DNA from: CBDBZL01 sp965213545
GTDB lineage: Bacteria; Pseudomonadota; Alphaproteobacteria; Sphingomonadales; Sphingomonadaceae
Assembly (NCBI GenBank): GCA_965213545.1
Contig: CBDBZL010000002.1
Span: 682,001 to 746,000 of the forward strand
DNA length: 64,000 nucleotides
Direction: 5' to 3'
The notes beneath the pieces are model-generated. The model was not told the origin of the DNA, did not search any database, and saw nothing but the letters and a program-made list of their open reading frames with translations. Shown here piece after piece: positions 56,524-64,000 of the stretch. The position numbers and the translations under genes were made by a program. The first letter of the stretch is position 1, and each line of letters begins with the position of its first letter.

Positions 56524-57410
56524 TGACGTGACCCCCAGCTTTCCTCCAGCTGGGATTAGAGCCGGGCCGCGTTGTTGTGCATGAGCGCGGTTGAAGCAAT
56601 GGGCTGCGTAGCGGAGCCCGTAGGGCGTAGCGAAGCAGGCCATTGCTTATTCAGTTCGGCGGCGAACGCCGCCGGTGTTGTGTAACCAAGGGACGAGTGT
56701 GGTCTCTCCCGGTTGTAGTCAGCCACCCAGGCAGCGATCTCGACCCGGGCATGAGCTATGCTGAGGAACAGTGTCTCGTTGAGCAGCTCATCGCGCATCC
56801 GGCCATTAAAGCTCTCGCAGAAGCCGTTCTGCATCGGCTTGCCCGGTGCGATGTAATGCCATTCCACGCCCATCTCCCCGCACCATACGAGCACGGCATT
56901 GCTGGTCAGCTCGGTGCCATTATCACTCACTATCATGCCGGGCTTGCCGCGCTCGGCGATCAGGTCGGTCAGTTCGGGCACGACCCTGCGACCGGAGATC
57001 GATGTGTCTGGCACCGCTCGCAGGCACTCCCTGGTTACATCGTCGACGATGTTGAGCACGCGGAACCGCCTTCCTGAAGCCATCTGATCATGCACAAAGT
57101 CCAGGCTCCAGCGCTGGTTCGGAAGAGCAAGCACCGGGGCCGGCGCTCTGGTCCCGACAGCACGCTTGCGGCTGCGTCGTCGGCTGACAGCAAGACCTTC
57201 CTCCTGATATAATCGCTGAGTCTTCTTACGGTTGATCATCACGCCCTCCCGGCGCAGCAGGATATGCAGACGGCGATAGCCGAACCGGCGACGCTGGTTG
57301 GCCAGCTCGCGCAGCTTCTCACGCAGATCGGCATCATCGTCCCGCGTGGAACGGTAACGTACGCTCTTGCGATCGGCATTGATGACACGGCACGCCCGCC
57401 GTTCGCTCAT
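56524..57410 (-). mobile_element. IS3-family element remnant (orfA end lost)
   Basis: The outer end at 56524 reads TGACGTGACCCCCAG, the TGA...CCCCCA style of IS3-family inverted repeats. The element runs to 57410, where it is cut by the left end of the IS21-family element. Only orfB is left; orfA and the other inverted repeat are missing, so it can no longer move by itself. Confidence 0.85.
56556..57410 (-). pseudogene. IS3-family transposase orfB, 5'-truncated
   Basis: The remaining frame codes for about 284 residues from MSERRACRVINADRKSV. An HTH-like segment (RFGYRRLHILLRREG) is followed by the DDE integrase core: first Asp in QRWSLDFVHDQM, second in MIVSDNGTELTS, and Glu in QNGFCESFNGRMRDELL. 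The frame stays open for 36 bases into the IS21 end, giving an artificial ATG-less start. OrfB of this group is normally made by frameshift from orfA, so without orfA it is not expected to be made as an active enzyme. Confidence 0.88.
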
Positions 57411-57458
57411 TGCAGCGCGACAATCAGGATGCGAGCGCAGCGACAATCAGGATGAGGA
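57411..57458 (+). repeat. Left terminal inverted repeat of the IS21-family element
   Basis: Begins TGCAGCGCGACAATCAGGAT and contains a second copy of GCGACAATCAGGATG at 57440, 23 bases after the first at 57417. It pairs with 59996-60043. Confidence 0.85.
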
Positions 57459-57602
57459 TCGCGCGGGGGTGCGGCGGCGCAGGGCGTAGCCCGGAGCCGT
57501 CGTAGCCCCGCGCGATGGTGCGTTCCTTTTGGGGCGTTGCCGCTGATGATCCCGGCCGGCCGGGTATTCCCGGGCTTCTTCGCTCAGAGAGGAAGTCCCT
57601 GG

Positions 57603-59105
57603 ATGCCCGGCCGTCACGTCACCGATCATCAGATGAGGTTATATATGAAGTTGCGACAGAGTGACGGCGTCGCGGTAGCGGCGGCCAGGGCCGGGTTCAG
57701 CACGGCGACGGGATACCGGCTTGCCAGCGACCCACAGCTTTCCTCGCAAGAAACGGCACCACGCGGTCGGCGGCGGCCCGATCCCTTGGCTGATATCTTC
57801 GACGCCGAGATCGTGCCGATGCTGCAGGCAGCGCCGGGCCTGCGCGCGGTCGCGATCTTCGAGGAGATGCAGCGGCGCCATGCTGATCTCGGGCTCGGGG
57901 TCAGACGGACGATGGAACGGCGCATCCGTGCCTGGCGCGCGCTTCACGGCGAGGATCAGGAGGTGATCTTCCGCCAGACCCATGAGCCGGGCAAGATGGG
58001 ACTGTCGGATTTTACCGACATGGCCGAGCTCGGCGTCACGATCGCCGGCACGTCCCTCGATCACCGGCTCTACCACTTCCGCCTGGTCTGGTCGGGCTTC
58101 GAGCATGCCCATGTGATCCTGGGCGGCGAGAGCTATATCGCCCTTGCTCAGGGGCTACAAAATGCGTTGTGGGCGCTCGGCGGCAGCCCGGTCGATCATC
58201 GCAGCGACAGCCTATCAGCGGCGTTCCGGAACCTCGATGCCGATGCCCGCGCCGATCTCACCTGGCGCTACGATGCGCTGTGCGAACATTACGGCATGAA
58301 GCCGAGCCGCAACAACCGGGGCGTCGCGCACGAGAACGGATTGATCGAGAGCGCACACGGTCATCTCAAGAAGACGATGCGCGATGCATTGCTGATGCGC
58401 GGGTCTGGGGCCTTTGACGACCTTGCCGATTATCGCGGCTTCATCGACGAGGTGATCGCGGCGAAGAACCGGCGCAATGCCGCACGGATCGATGCCGAGC
58501 AAGCCTGTCTTCAGCCGCTGCCCGACCGGCGAACCAGCGATTATGAGGAGACGATCGTCACCGTCACCTCGACCAGCGGCTTCACGCTCAGGAAGGTGTT
58601 TTACACCGTGCCTTCGCGGCTGATCGGTCACCGCCTGCGTGTCCGGCTGTATGACGATCGGCTCGACCTGCTGCTGGGCGGAACGCCGCTGATGACGCTG
58701 CCGCGCGGGCGGGCGGGCGCGAACGGCAAGCATGGTCATGTCGTCGATTACCGGCACGTGATCCGCTCGCTCAGACGCAAGCCGATGGCGCTCGCCGGCC
58801 TGATCTATCGTGACGCGCTGTTCCCGCGCGAGGCCTATCGCCGGATGTTCGAGCGCCTGATCGAGCAGAGACCCGAACGGGCCGCGTGCCGGATGATGGT
58901 GGAACTGCTTGCGCTGGCGCACGAACGTGCCTGCGAAGCCGAGCTTGCCAGCATCCTCGCTGCCGATCTGGCTGCCAATCGGTTGCCGGACATGGCAGCA
59001 CTGCGGACACGCTTCGCGCCCGACCCCGCAACGCTTCCCGAGGTTGTGGTCACGCTTGCCCCCCTGTCCGGTTACGACATCCTGCTGGGCGGGGTGGCGG
59101 CATGA
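57603..59105 (+). CDS. istA: IS21-family transposase IstA
   Basis: About 500 residues from the ATG at 57603 (57537 and 57633 are also in frame). The N-terminal HTH region (KLRQSDGVAVAAARAGFSTATGYRLA) is followed by the DDE core: Asp in KMGLSDFTDMAEL, Asp in GGSPVDHRSDSLS, Glu in ENGLIESAHGHLKK. The C-terminal beta domain (RKVFYTVPSRLIGHRLRVRLYDD) is typical of IstA. The frame is intact. Its stop overlaps the istB start by 4 bases, as in other IS21 elements. Confidence 0.93.
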   Translation: MPGRHVTDHQMRLYMKLRQSDGVAVAAARAGFSTATGYRLASDPQLSSQETAPRGRRRPDPLADIFDAEIVPMLQAAPGLRAVAIFEEMQRRHADLGLGVRRTMERRIRAWRALHGEDQEVIFRQTHEPGKMGLSDFTDMAELGVTIAGTSLDHRLYHFRLVWSGFEHAHVILGGESYIALAQGLQNALWALGGSPVDHRSDSLSAAFRNLDADARADLTWRYDALCEHYGMKPSRNNRGVAHENGLIESAHGHLKKTMRDALLMRGSGAFDDLADYRGFIDEVIAAKNRRNAARIDAEQACLQPLPDRRTSDYEETIVTVTSTSGFTLRKVFYTVPSRLIGHRLRVRLYDDRLDLLLGGTPLMTLPRGRAGANGKHGHVVDYRHVIRSLRRKPMALAGLIYRDALFPREAYRRMFERLIEQRPERAACRMMVELLALAHERACEAELASILAADLAANRLPDMAALRTRFAPDPATLPEVVVTLAPLSGYDILLGGVAA

Positions 59106-59943
59106 CCGATAGCAACCGATCGGTCGACGCACAGCGTCTCACCCTGATCCTGCATGACCTGCGTCTGCCGGCGATCAAGCAGACCTGGCCCGATATCGCC
59201 GTGCGCGCCGACAAGGATGGCCCGCCGCGCGCTTCCTTGCGGCCCTGGCCGAACACGAGATCGCCGAACGCGACCGGCGGCGCATCGAGCGGCATCTCAA
59301 GGAAGCCAAGCTGCCGCCCGGAAAGACGCTCGACAGCTTCGCGTTCGATGCCGTGCCGATGATCTCCAAAGCGCAGGTCATGGCGATCTGCGCCGGCGAT
59401 GGCTGGCTCGAACAGGGCGCCAACCTGATCCTGTTCGGGCCGCCGGGCGGCGGCAAGAGCCATCTCGCCGCTGCGATCGGCCTGGCGCTCATCGAAAATG
59501 GCTGGCGGGTGCTGTTCGCCAGAACATCGGACCTTGTCCAGAAGCTCCAGGTCGCGCGGCGCGAGTTGGGCCTCGAGGCCGCCATCGCCCGGCTCGACAA
59601 ATATCATCTGCTGATCCTCGATGATCTCGCCTACGTCACCAAGGACCAGGCCGAAACATCGGTCCTCTTCGAGCTCATCAGCGCCCGCTACGAACAGCGC
59701 TCCACGCTGATCACCGCCAATCAGCCGTTCGGCGAATGGAACCGGATCTTCCCCGATCCCGCGATGACGCTCGCCGCCGTCGACCGCCTCGTCCACCACT
59801 CCACCATCTTCGAGATGAACGTCGAGAGCTATCGCCGGCGCACCGCCGTCCAGCGACAAAAGGGCGCCGGGCGACCGCCAACCTACGCGACAATCAAAAC
59901 TGCCGGGCAACCGGCGCCCCGCGACAATCAGACCGATACATAG
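59102..59943 (+). pseudogene. istB: IS21-family helper ATPase IstB, frameshifted
   Basis: The gene starts ATGACCGATAGC with residues QRLTLILHDLRLPAIKQTW, then loses one base (or four) at about 59219-59221. The expected continuation PAARFLAALAEHEIAERDRR is read in the next frame and runs to the end. The AAA core in the second frame has the Walker A FGPPGGGKSHLAAA, Walker B LLILDDLAYV and sensor TANQPFGEW. Without programmed frameshifting, only a short N-terminal piece is made from the true start, so the helper is probably lost. Confidence 0.88.
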
Positions 59944-59995
59944 ACCTTGCCAGCGTCAACCAGACCGGCCATCAGCCAAAAGCCGCGACAATCAG

Positions 59996-60043
59996 TTCTC
60001 ATCCTGATCGTCGCCCGCTTCTCATCCAGATCATCGCGCTACA
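59996..60043 (-). repeat. Right terminal inverted repeat of the IS21-family element
   Basis: Read from the right end it begins TGTAGCGCGATGATCTGGAT, with a second copy (GCGACGATCAGGATG) 23 bases further in. Matches the left end at 36 of 48 positions. Confidence 0.85.
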
Positions 60044-60422
60044 CTATCATCTCGTCTGGGCTCCGAAGTACCGGTTCAAGGTGCTGCACGGCGAGGTCCG
60101 TCTGCGAGTGCGCGAGATTATTCGTCAGGTGTGCGAAGAAATGGGCGTGACCATCGTCAACGGTGCCCTGTCGCGCGATCACGTGCATATGTTTGTCGAA
60201 ATCCCGCCGCACATCTCGGTCAGCGACTTCGTGCGCCGGGCCAAGGGGCGTTCCTCCCGCAAGATCCAGGAGGAGCTCGAGCACATCCGCAAACGCTATT
60301 GGGGCCAACGCTTCTGGCAGCGCGGTTACTTCTCGACCACATCCGGGAACATCACTGACGACATCATCATGCGTTACCTCGACCGGCATACCCACAAGGA
60401 TGGCTTCAGCCACTCCACATGA
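60044..60422 (+). pseudogene. IS200/IS605-type transposase TnpA, 5'-truncated
   Basis: The reading frame resumes at YHLVWAPKYRFKVL, exactly at the IS21 boundary; the normal about 15 N-terminal residues are missing. The HUH motif DHVHMFVEIPP, the GRSSRKIQEE helix, RYWGQRFWQRGYFS and the late catalytic tyrosine (MRYLDRH) are all kept. The frame is open back into the IS21 element, so a chimeric start is possible but no ribosome site was seen. Member of the small single-strand DNA transposases. Confidence 0.87.
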
Positions 60423-60424
60423 TC

Positions 60425-60445
60425 CTACCGGCGTCAGCCGGTTAG
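60425..60445 (+). repeat. IS200-type right-end hairpin
   Basis: CTACCGGC at 60425-60432 and GCCGGTTAG at 60437-60445 form a stem of six perfect pairs plus a bulged base around a GTCA loop, three bases after the tnpA stop. Such imperfect palindromes near the ends are the recognition structures of this family, so the right end is probably intact. Confidence 0.65.
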
Positions 60446-60546
60446 TTGTTCAGTCTTTTGAAGGGCAATGAAAGCCACTCAACCAGCATTCCTTTACCCG
60501 GATCCTATTCGGAACTAGTTTGAGGTTGCTTGATATGGAGATAGTA

Positions 60547-60753
60547 ATGAGCATGAGACCAATCCAATGCGGAATACTCGCGACAGCGCTATATTCTACT
60601 GCCGTCATGGCGCATGAGCAGCATGAAACTGTAGATGACCAATCACCTTATACCATAGCCCCGATCTTCAAACAGGCGATGAGCGACCCTGATCTGGCAG
60701 GTTATGATAAGCTCGCTTTGCGACTTGATAGCGCGCCTCGGCCGACAATGTAA
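60547..60753 (+). pseudogene. Orphan N-terminal fragment of an exported protein
   Basis: From ATG 60547, with GGAG six bases before it. A signal peptide (RPIQCGILATALYSTAVMA) is followed by HEQHETVDDQSPYTIAPIFKQ and PDLAGYDKLALRL, then the sense is lost where the sequence becomes the antisense of a TonB receptor (about 60727). The P-I-F-K-Q-A and YDKLAL wording faintly recalls exported cupin proteins, but this is a guess. It is probably the 5' end of a gene whose rest has been deleted. Confidence 0.6.
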
Positions 60754-62116
60754 GCCGCTCGGTCGCATCGACCTCGACGAACCCGAACAGTGCGTAATTG
60801 TTTACACCATCCTCAGTATCAAAGCGCAGGCGGTCGCCGGTCGTGATATTGGTGGTGAAACCGGGGCGGTCGCGCTCGCGGTAGTAATAGCCGCCCACCA
60901 CGCCGCGAAGCCGCGCCTCTGGTGGGCTTTGCACACGAAGCTCTTGACTGAAATCCTCGACGCCGCCCCCGTTGATGGAGATGTTGGCGGTGGTCGACGG
61001 GCGCAGGATGTTGTCCTGCCCTACCACGCTCTCACTGTAATTGAATGCGGTTACCGAAGTGATCGACCAGCCGCGCTCGTCGTTCAGCGTCATCGCGAGG
61101 CTCGAACGAAAATAGTCGCGTTCCAGTCCGTAGCCGCCAAGGTCCCTGATCTCGTCGTAATTATAGGCGAACTCCTCGGGTGTCTCGATCTCGCCACAAA
61201 AATATCCTCGCGCCCGGCTCGACGAGATCGGCGCGAAGAAGGGAAATCCCGTTGCTCCGGTGATAGTGGGCGGGAAGCAGTTGAGGTTCTGGCTTCCCAG
61301 AAAGCCATAGGCGTATGGACCATCGACATCCCGGTTGTAGCCAAGGTTCAAGGTCGCCTCGAAATTGTCGGTGGGCGTCACCACCAGCTTGCCGCCAATG
61401 TTCCAGCTCGATTGCTCGCCGATATTGCGCTCACCTGAATCAGCATTGCGATAGTCGCCGCCGAAGGTGAAGTAGCGTCCGCTGAGCTCGGCATACACTT
61501 GGTCGGCGACCAGCGGCCCGCTGATATAGGCCGATGTCTCGTATTCGCCGAACTCGGCAACAGAGACCTTGACCCGTCCCTCGAAATTGTTGGTCGGCTG
61601 GCGGGTCACGAAGTTGACCGCGCCGGCAAAGGTCGAGCGCCCGAACAACGCCGATTGCGGCCCCTTGATCACCTCGACGCGCTCTAGGTTTTCGAGCTGG
61701 TAGCTGGTGATATTTCCCGAGACGAAAATCCCATCGACGAAGAAGGCGGCGTTGGGCGCGCCCAGCACATTCGACATGCCGCGGATGGCGGGACGTGGCC
61801 CACCCGTTCGGCCGAACCCCTCCCGCAATGAGAACCCCGGAGTGAGCAGCGCCAGATCGGCTACGCTTTCAAGCTGGGCACGCTCGATGAAATTGTCGTC
61901 GAATACGGTGATTGCGACGGGGACGTCGACCAGGCTTTCGGTAAACTTGCGGGCTGTAACGATGATTTCGGCAGGCGAGGTCTCGTCCCTGATGTCCGGT
62001 GGGCTCGTGTTCTGAACGCTCAGACCCTCATTCGGCGCGTTTGTCTGCGCCACCGCGCCATCCGCCAGCACGGCCACCACCACTGCGCACGTCAGCGGCC
62101 CCCACCTTATCACCAT
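60668..62116 (-). pseudogene. TonB-dependent receptor, C-terminal half missing
   Basis: From ATG 62116 there is a signal peptide (LTCAVVVAVLADGAVAQ), a TonB box region EIIVTARKFTESLVDVPVAI, and a full plug with IRGMSNVLGAPNAAFFVDGI and VEVIKGPQSALFGRSTFAGAVN. The barrel then runs to LTLSAEARYQ at about 60727. The last 18 residues (AKRAYHNLPDQG...) are the antisense of the orphan fragment. The family is usually 700-850 residues, so roughly the last third to half of the barrel and the closing strand are lost. It should not be functional. Confidence 0.88.
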
Positions 62117-62268
62117 AGCTTCCCCCAAACCCCCTTCGGCCACATTTGGCTCGACCTGGAGACTAATCTAAAGCAATGTATGGGCCAAGCAATTTGTCCG
62201 GACAAGGAGAGCCGGTGGCATATCACCAGACTTTAAAACCGCCGACCCGCGCATCGGAAACGGCCGTC

Positions 62269-63192
62269 TCAACCCTGGTCCCGCACCTGCGACAACGCCT
62301 GTGCTGCAAGCAGCCGCGCGCCGAGCAGGGCTGGCGCCATGGGAGCGGCGGGGGGAACGATGAGCGGCTTTCCCCTACGTTCCGGGGCTTCGCCATAACC
62401 GCCCTTTAGCCGGTCGAATGCCATGCCGATCGCCTCATGGAGCCTACGCATCTCCACCACTGCGCCACCGATGATAATCCGCTGCGGCGCCACGAGCGCA
62501 TCGATGACGATACAAAGATGCGCGAGATAAGCTGCAACTCGTGCGAAGGCAGGGTTGCCATCCGCCAATGCGCGAGGGTCTAACCCCGTGCGTAGCGCGA
62601 GCGCCGGCCCGCTGGCCAGGCCTTCCAGACAGCGGCCATGAAATGGGCAGACGCCTTGGAAGCCCTGGTCGGCCGCGTCGATCGGCACGTAGATGTGACC
62701 GAGTTCGGAATGGTTCATCCCGCGAAGGAGGCTTCCCCCTGTAACAATCGCCGCGCCAATCCCCGTCCCGACCGTGACATAAGCAAAGCACGACAAACCG
62801 CGCGCTGCGCCGAACGCACCTTCCCCCAGCGCCGCCGCCTCGACATCGGTGGCGATGGCGACGGGGACGCGCACGCCTTCGCGCAAGCGATCGAGCAGCG
62901 CGAAGTCCCGCCAGCCGGTCTTGGGCGTTGCGGTGAGCGAACCGTAGCGCGGGTCACCGGAATTGAGACATAACGGCCCGAAGCTTCCCACGCCCAGCGC
63001 ATCGATCCCCCGTCCTTGCGTGAAAAAGCCTAGGATGGACGCGATGGTCGCTTCGGGCTCATGGGTATCGAACCGCGCCTGTTCGACGAGCGCGCCCTCG
63101 CCATTCCATTTGGCACACAGCACCTTGGTCCCGCCCGCCTCGATCGCGCCCAATCTCGCGCCCAGTCTCGTGTCCAGTCTCGCGCCGGTCAC
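62269..63192 (-). CDS. ROK-family sugar kinase, probably fructokinase
   Basis: A 307-residue cytoplasmic kinase. ATP loop GAIEAGGTKVLCA, substrate loop with TDVEAAALGEGAFGAARG, phosphate motif VTVGTGIGAAIVTGG, and the zinc-type segment HIYVPIDA...CPFHGRCLEGLASGPA, all as in the fructokinase branch of ROK proteins. A GTG at 63192 starts it; its first codons are built from three 12-base tandem units. It shares the strand with the broken TonB receptor 150 bases downstream, which suggests a former sugar-uptake cluster. Confidence 0.88.
   Translation of the reverse strand: MTGARLDTRLGARLGAIEAGGTKVLCAKWNGEGALVEQARFDTHEPEATIASILGFFTQGRGIDALGVGSFGPLCLNSGDPRYGSLTATPKTGWRDFALLDRLREGVRVPVAIATDVEAAALGEGAFGAARGLSCFAYVTVGTGIGAAIVTGGSLLRGMNHSELGHIYVPIDAADQGFQGVCPFHGRCLEGLASGPALALRTGLDPRALADGNPAFARVAAYLAHLCIVIDALVAPQRIIIGGAVVEMRRLHEAIGMAFDRLKGGYGEAPERRGKPLIVPPAAPMAPALLGARLLAAQALSQVRDQG
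63150..63185. repeat. Three 12-base tandem units at the ROK kinase N-terminus
   Basis: CCAATCTCGCGC, CCAGTCTCGTGT and CCAGTCTCGCGC follow each other without gap at 63150-63185. They code for the repeated A/T-R-L-G/D steps in the first residues of the kinase, ahead of the conserved AIEAGGT. Confidence 0.7.
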
Positions 63193-63510
63193 GACTTGTG
63201 GACTGACGGGGTGTGCGCAGCGCCCAATGCAGTGCCTGAGGCGGGCGTCGTCACCGGTTCGGAGTGCAACACGGTGCTTGGTGCTCGCCGAAAAGAGCGC
63301 ATGGGTCCGATTACGCGCCGCCCCCCCGACCGGTCAATGGCAAGCGCCTTATGCGCAAGGCGAATGTGCTAACTGCCGGCCGGGCACTCTTCCGACCTCG
63401 TGTGACCGCCAGTTCGCCGGCAATCGCTTGCTTCGCCGGTGTTTTCATGACTACGCGGGCGATGGCGAGAGCATACTCTCGTGCGTCAGCCGGGAAGTTT
63501 GCCTCAAAGC
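63193..63510. other. Divergent intergenic region
   Basis: About 320 bases between the ROK kinase and the Crp/Fnr gene. No convincing coding frame; translations are short and basic. It must hold the promoters of both divergent genes. No clear Crp-type palindrome (TGTGA-N6-TCACA) was seen. Confidence 0.4.
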
Positions 63511-64000
63511 ATGGCCAGCATGGAACTCGATCAGTTCCCCAATACCGGCCGCTTTCTTATGGGGCGGCGGCGGCATGCCATGAGCGAGGGCGAGAAGGAG
63601 CGGGTGGAGGCGCTGGTCGACGAGGTGCTCGACCTGCCCGATGCCAGCATCGTCGTCGAACGCGGGCAGTTAGTGAAACATTCGACCATGCTGATCGAGG
63701 GTTTCATGCTGCGCGTCGTCAGGCAGGATGGTAAGCGATATATCGTAGGGCTACAGGTACCGGGCGATTTTGTCGACCTGCACGCCTTCGCCCTGCGCCG
63801 GCTGGACCATGATATCATGACGCTGGGTCCCGCCCGGGTTGGCTTGGTGGGCCATGACAAGCTGATGAAGATCATGGAAGAGGACGCGCATCTGGCGCGC
63901 CTGCTGTGGTTTTCCACCTTGCTCGATGCTGCCATTCACCGTGAGTGGATCGTTACCATGGAGCGGCTGGCGGCGGCCAACCGGGCGGCACATGTGTTCT
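63511..64000 (+). CDS. Crp/Fnr-family transcriptional regulator, cut by the window end
   Basis: The frame runs off the window. From ATG 63511 (63520 and 63580 are also in frame) the first 163 residues hold the cyclic-nucleotide-binding-like fold: ELDQFPNTGRFLMGRRRHAM, IVVERGQLVKHSTMLIEGF, RYIVGLQVPGDFVDLHAF, and the long dimer helix with HREWIVTMERLAAANRAAH. The wing-helix DNA-binding part should follow outside the window. The RxxRH and VPGDFVDLH wording is that of the Fnr-like proteins common in sphingomonads; no Cys cluster for iron-sulfur binding is visible so far. Confidence 0.85.
   Translation, partial: MASMELDQFPNTGRFLMGRRRHAMSEGEKERVEALVDEVLDLPDASIVVERGQLVKHSTMLIEGFMLRVVRQDGKRYIVGLQVPGDFVDLHAFALRRLDHDIMTLGPARVGLVGHDKLMKIMEEDAHLARLLWFSTLLDAAIHREWIVTMERLAAANRAAHVF

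Larger units (their letters stand above)
57411..60043 (+). mobile_element. IS21-family insertion sequence, ends intact
   Basis: A 2,633-base element with TG at the left and CA at the right end. The two 48-base ends (57411-57458 and the reverse complement of 59996-60043) agree at 36 of 48 positions. Each holds two copies, 23 bases apart, of a GCGACAATCAGGATGAG-like word, the multiple-repeat ends of IS21. Three more GCGACAATCA words lie at 59887, 59921 and 59985. It codes for istA and a broken istB. The flanking bases do not form a target duplication; left is IS3 and right is IS200 DNA. Confidence 0.88.

Overview
The window is high-GC DNA of an alphaproteobacterium, most likely order Sphingomonadales and perhaps an Erythrobacteraceae relative. 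This is an inference from gene content: large TonB-dependent receptors with a VVTGSRI-type TonB box, the argS-SPOR-nagZ-scpA-scpB-tatABC order, ispH-thrB-rnhA, a short signal-peptide protein ending in an acidic PTSP tail, and a palindromic intergenic repeat of the CCGGACCTGATCCGG type. No rRNA, tRNA or CRISPR array was recognised.

Layout. 1-6 kb: an SH3-like protein overlapping argC, then glnB-glnA, a CaCA-type cation antiporter, an anchored acidic protein and a GH24 lysozyme. 6-18 kb: tamB-tamA (outer-membrane assembly) with the N-degron transferase bpt on the minus strand, ilvA, then an oxidoreductase-amidohydrolase pair and a 73-residue exported protein closed by a strong terminator. 18-25 kb (minus strand): one tightly packed run argS-SPOR-nagZ-scpA-scpB-tatA-tatB-tatC. 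25-28 kb: a lipoprotein, then ispH-thrB-rnhA. 28-30.5 kb: an FAD amine oxidase-like protein and an alpha/beta hydrolase.

30.6-37.8 kb: a Tad (Flp) pilus run cpaA-B-C-D-E-tadB-tadC that lacks the motor ATPase gene cpaF and any pilin gene; part of it is less GC-rich than its surroundings. 37.8-45.7 kb: a MarR regulator, mtnP, a 1,079-residue TonB-dependent receptor and clpB. 45.8-53 kb: an envelope/lipid group: a multipass membrane protein with a DCC (DUF393) thiol protein, a family 2 glycosyltransferase, a PmtA-like methyltransferase, a small membrane protein, and a class III aminotransferase divergent from a phosphatidylserine decarboxylase homologue. 53-56 kb: a two-domain M16 peptidase.

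56-60.8 kb is an accessory island: an AT-rich patch with an orphan ORF, a 5'-truncated IS3 transposase, a near-complete IS21-family element (ends defined here at 57411 and 60043, with a frameshifted istB) and a 5'-truncated IS200-type transposase. It is followed by a junction near 60727 where an orphan signal-peptide fragment meets a TonB-dependent receptor that has lost its C-terminal half. The window ends with a ROK sugar kinase and the start of a Crp/Fnr regulator.

No clearly new system was demonstrated. The best leads are the aminotransferase/decarboxylase pair in the lipid-gene group, the Tad locus without its motor ATPase, the membrane protein/DCC pair, and the rearranged IS island. All functional calls come from reading the sequence without database searches.
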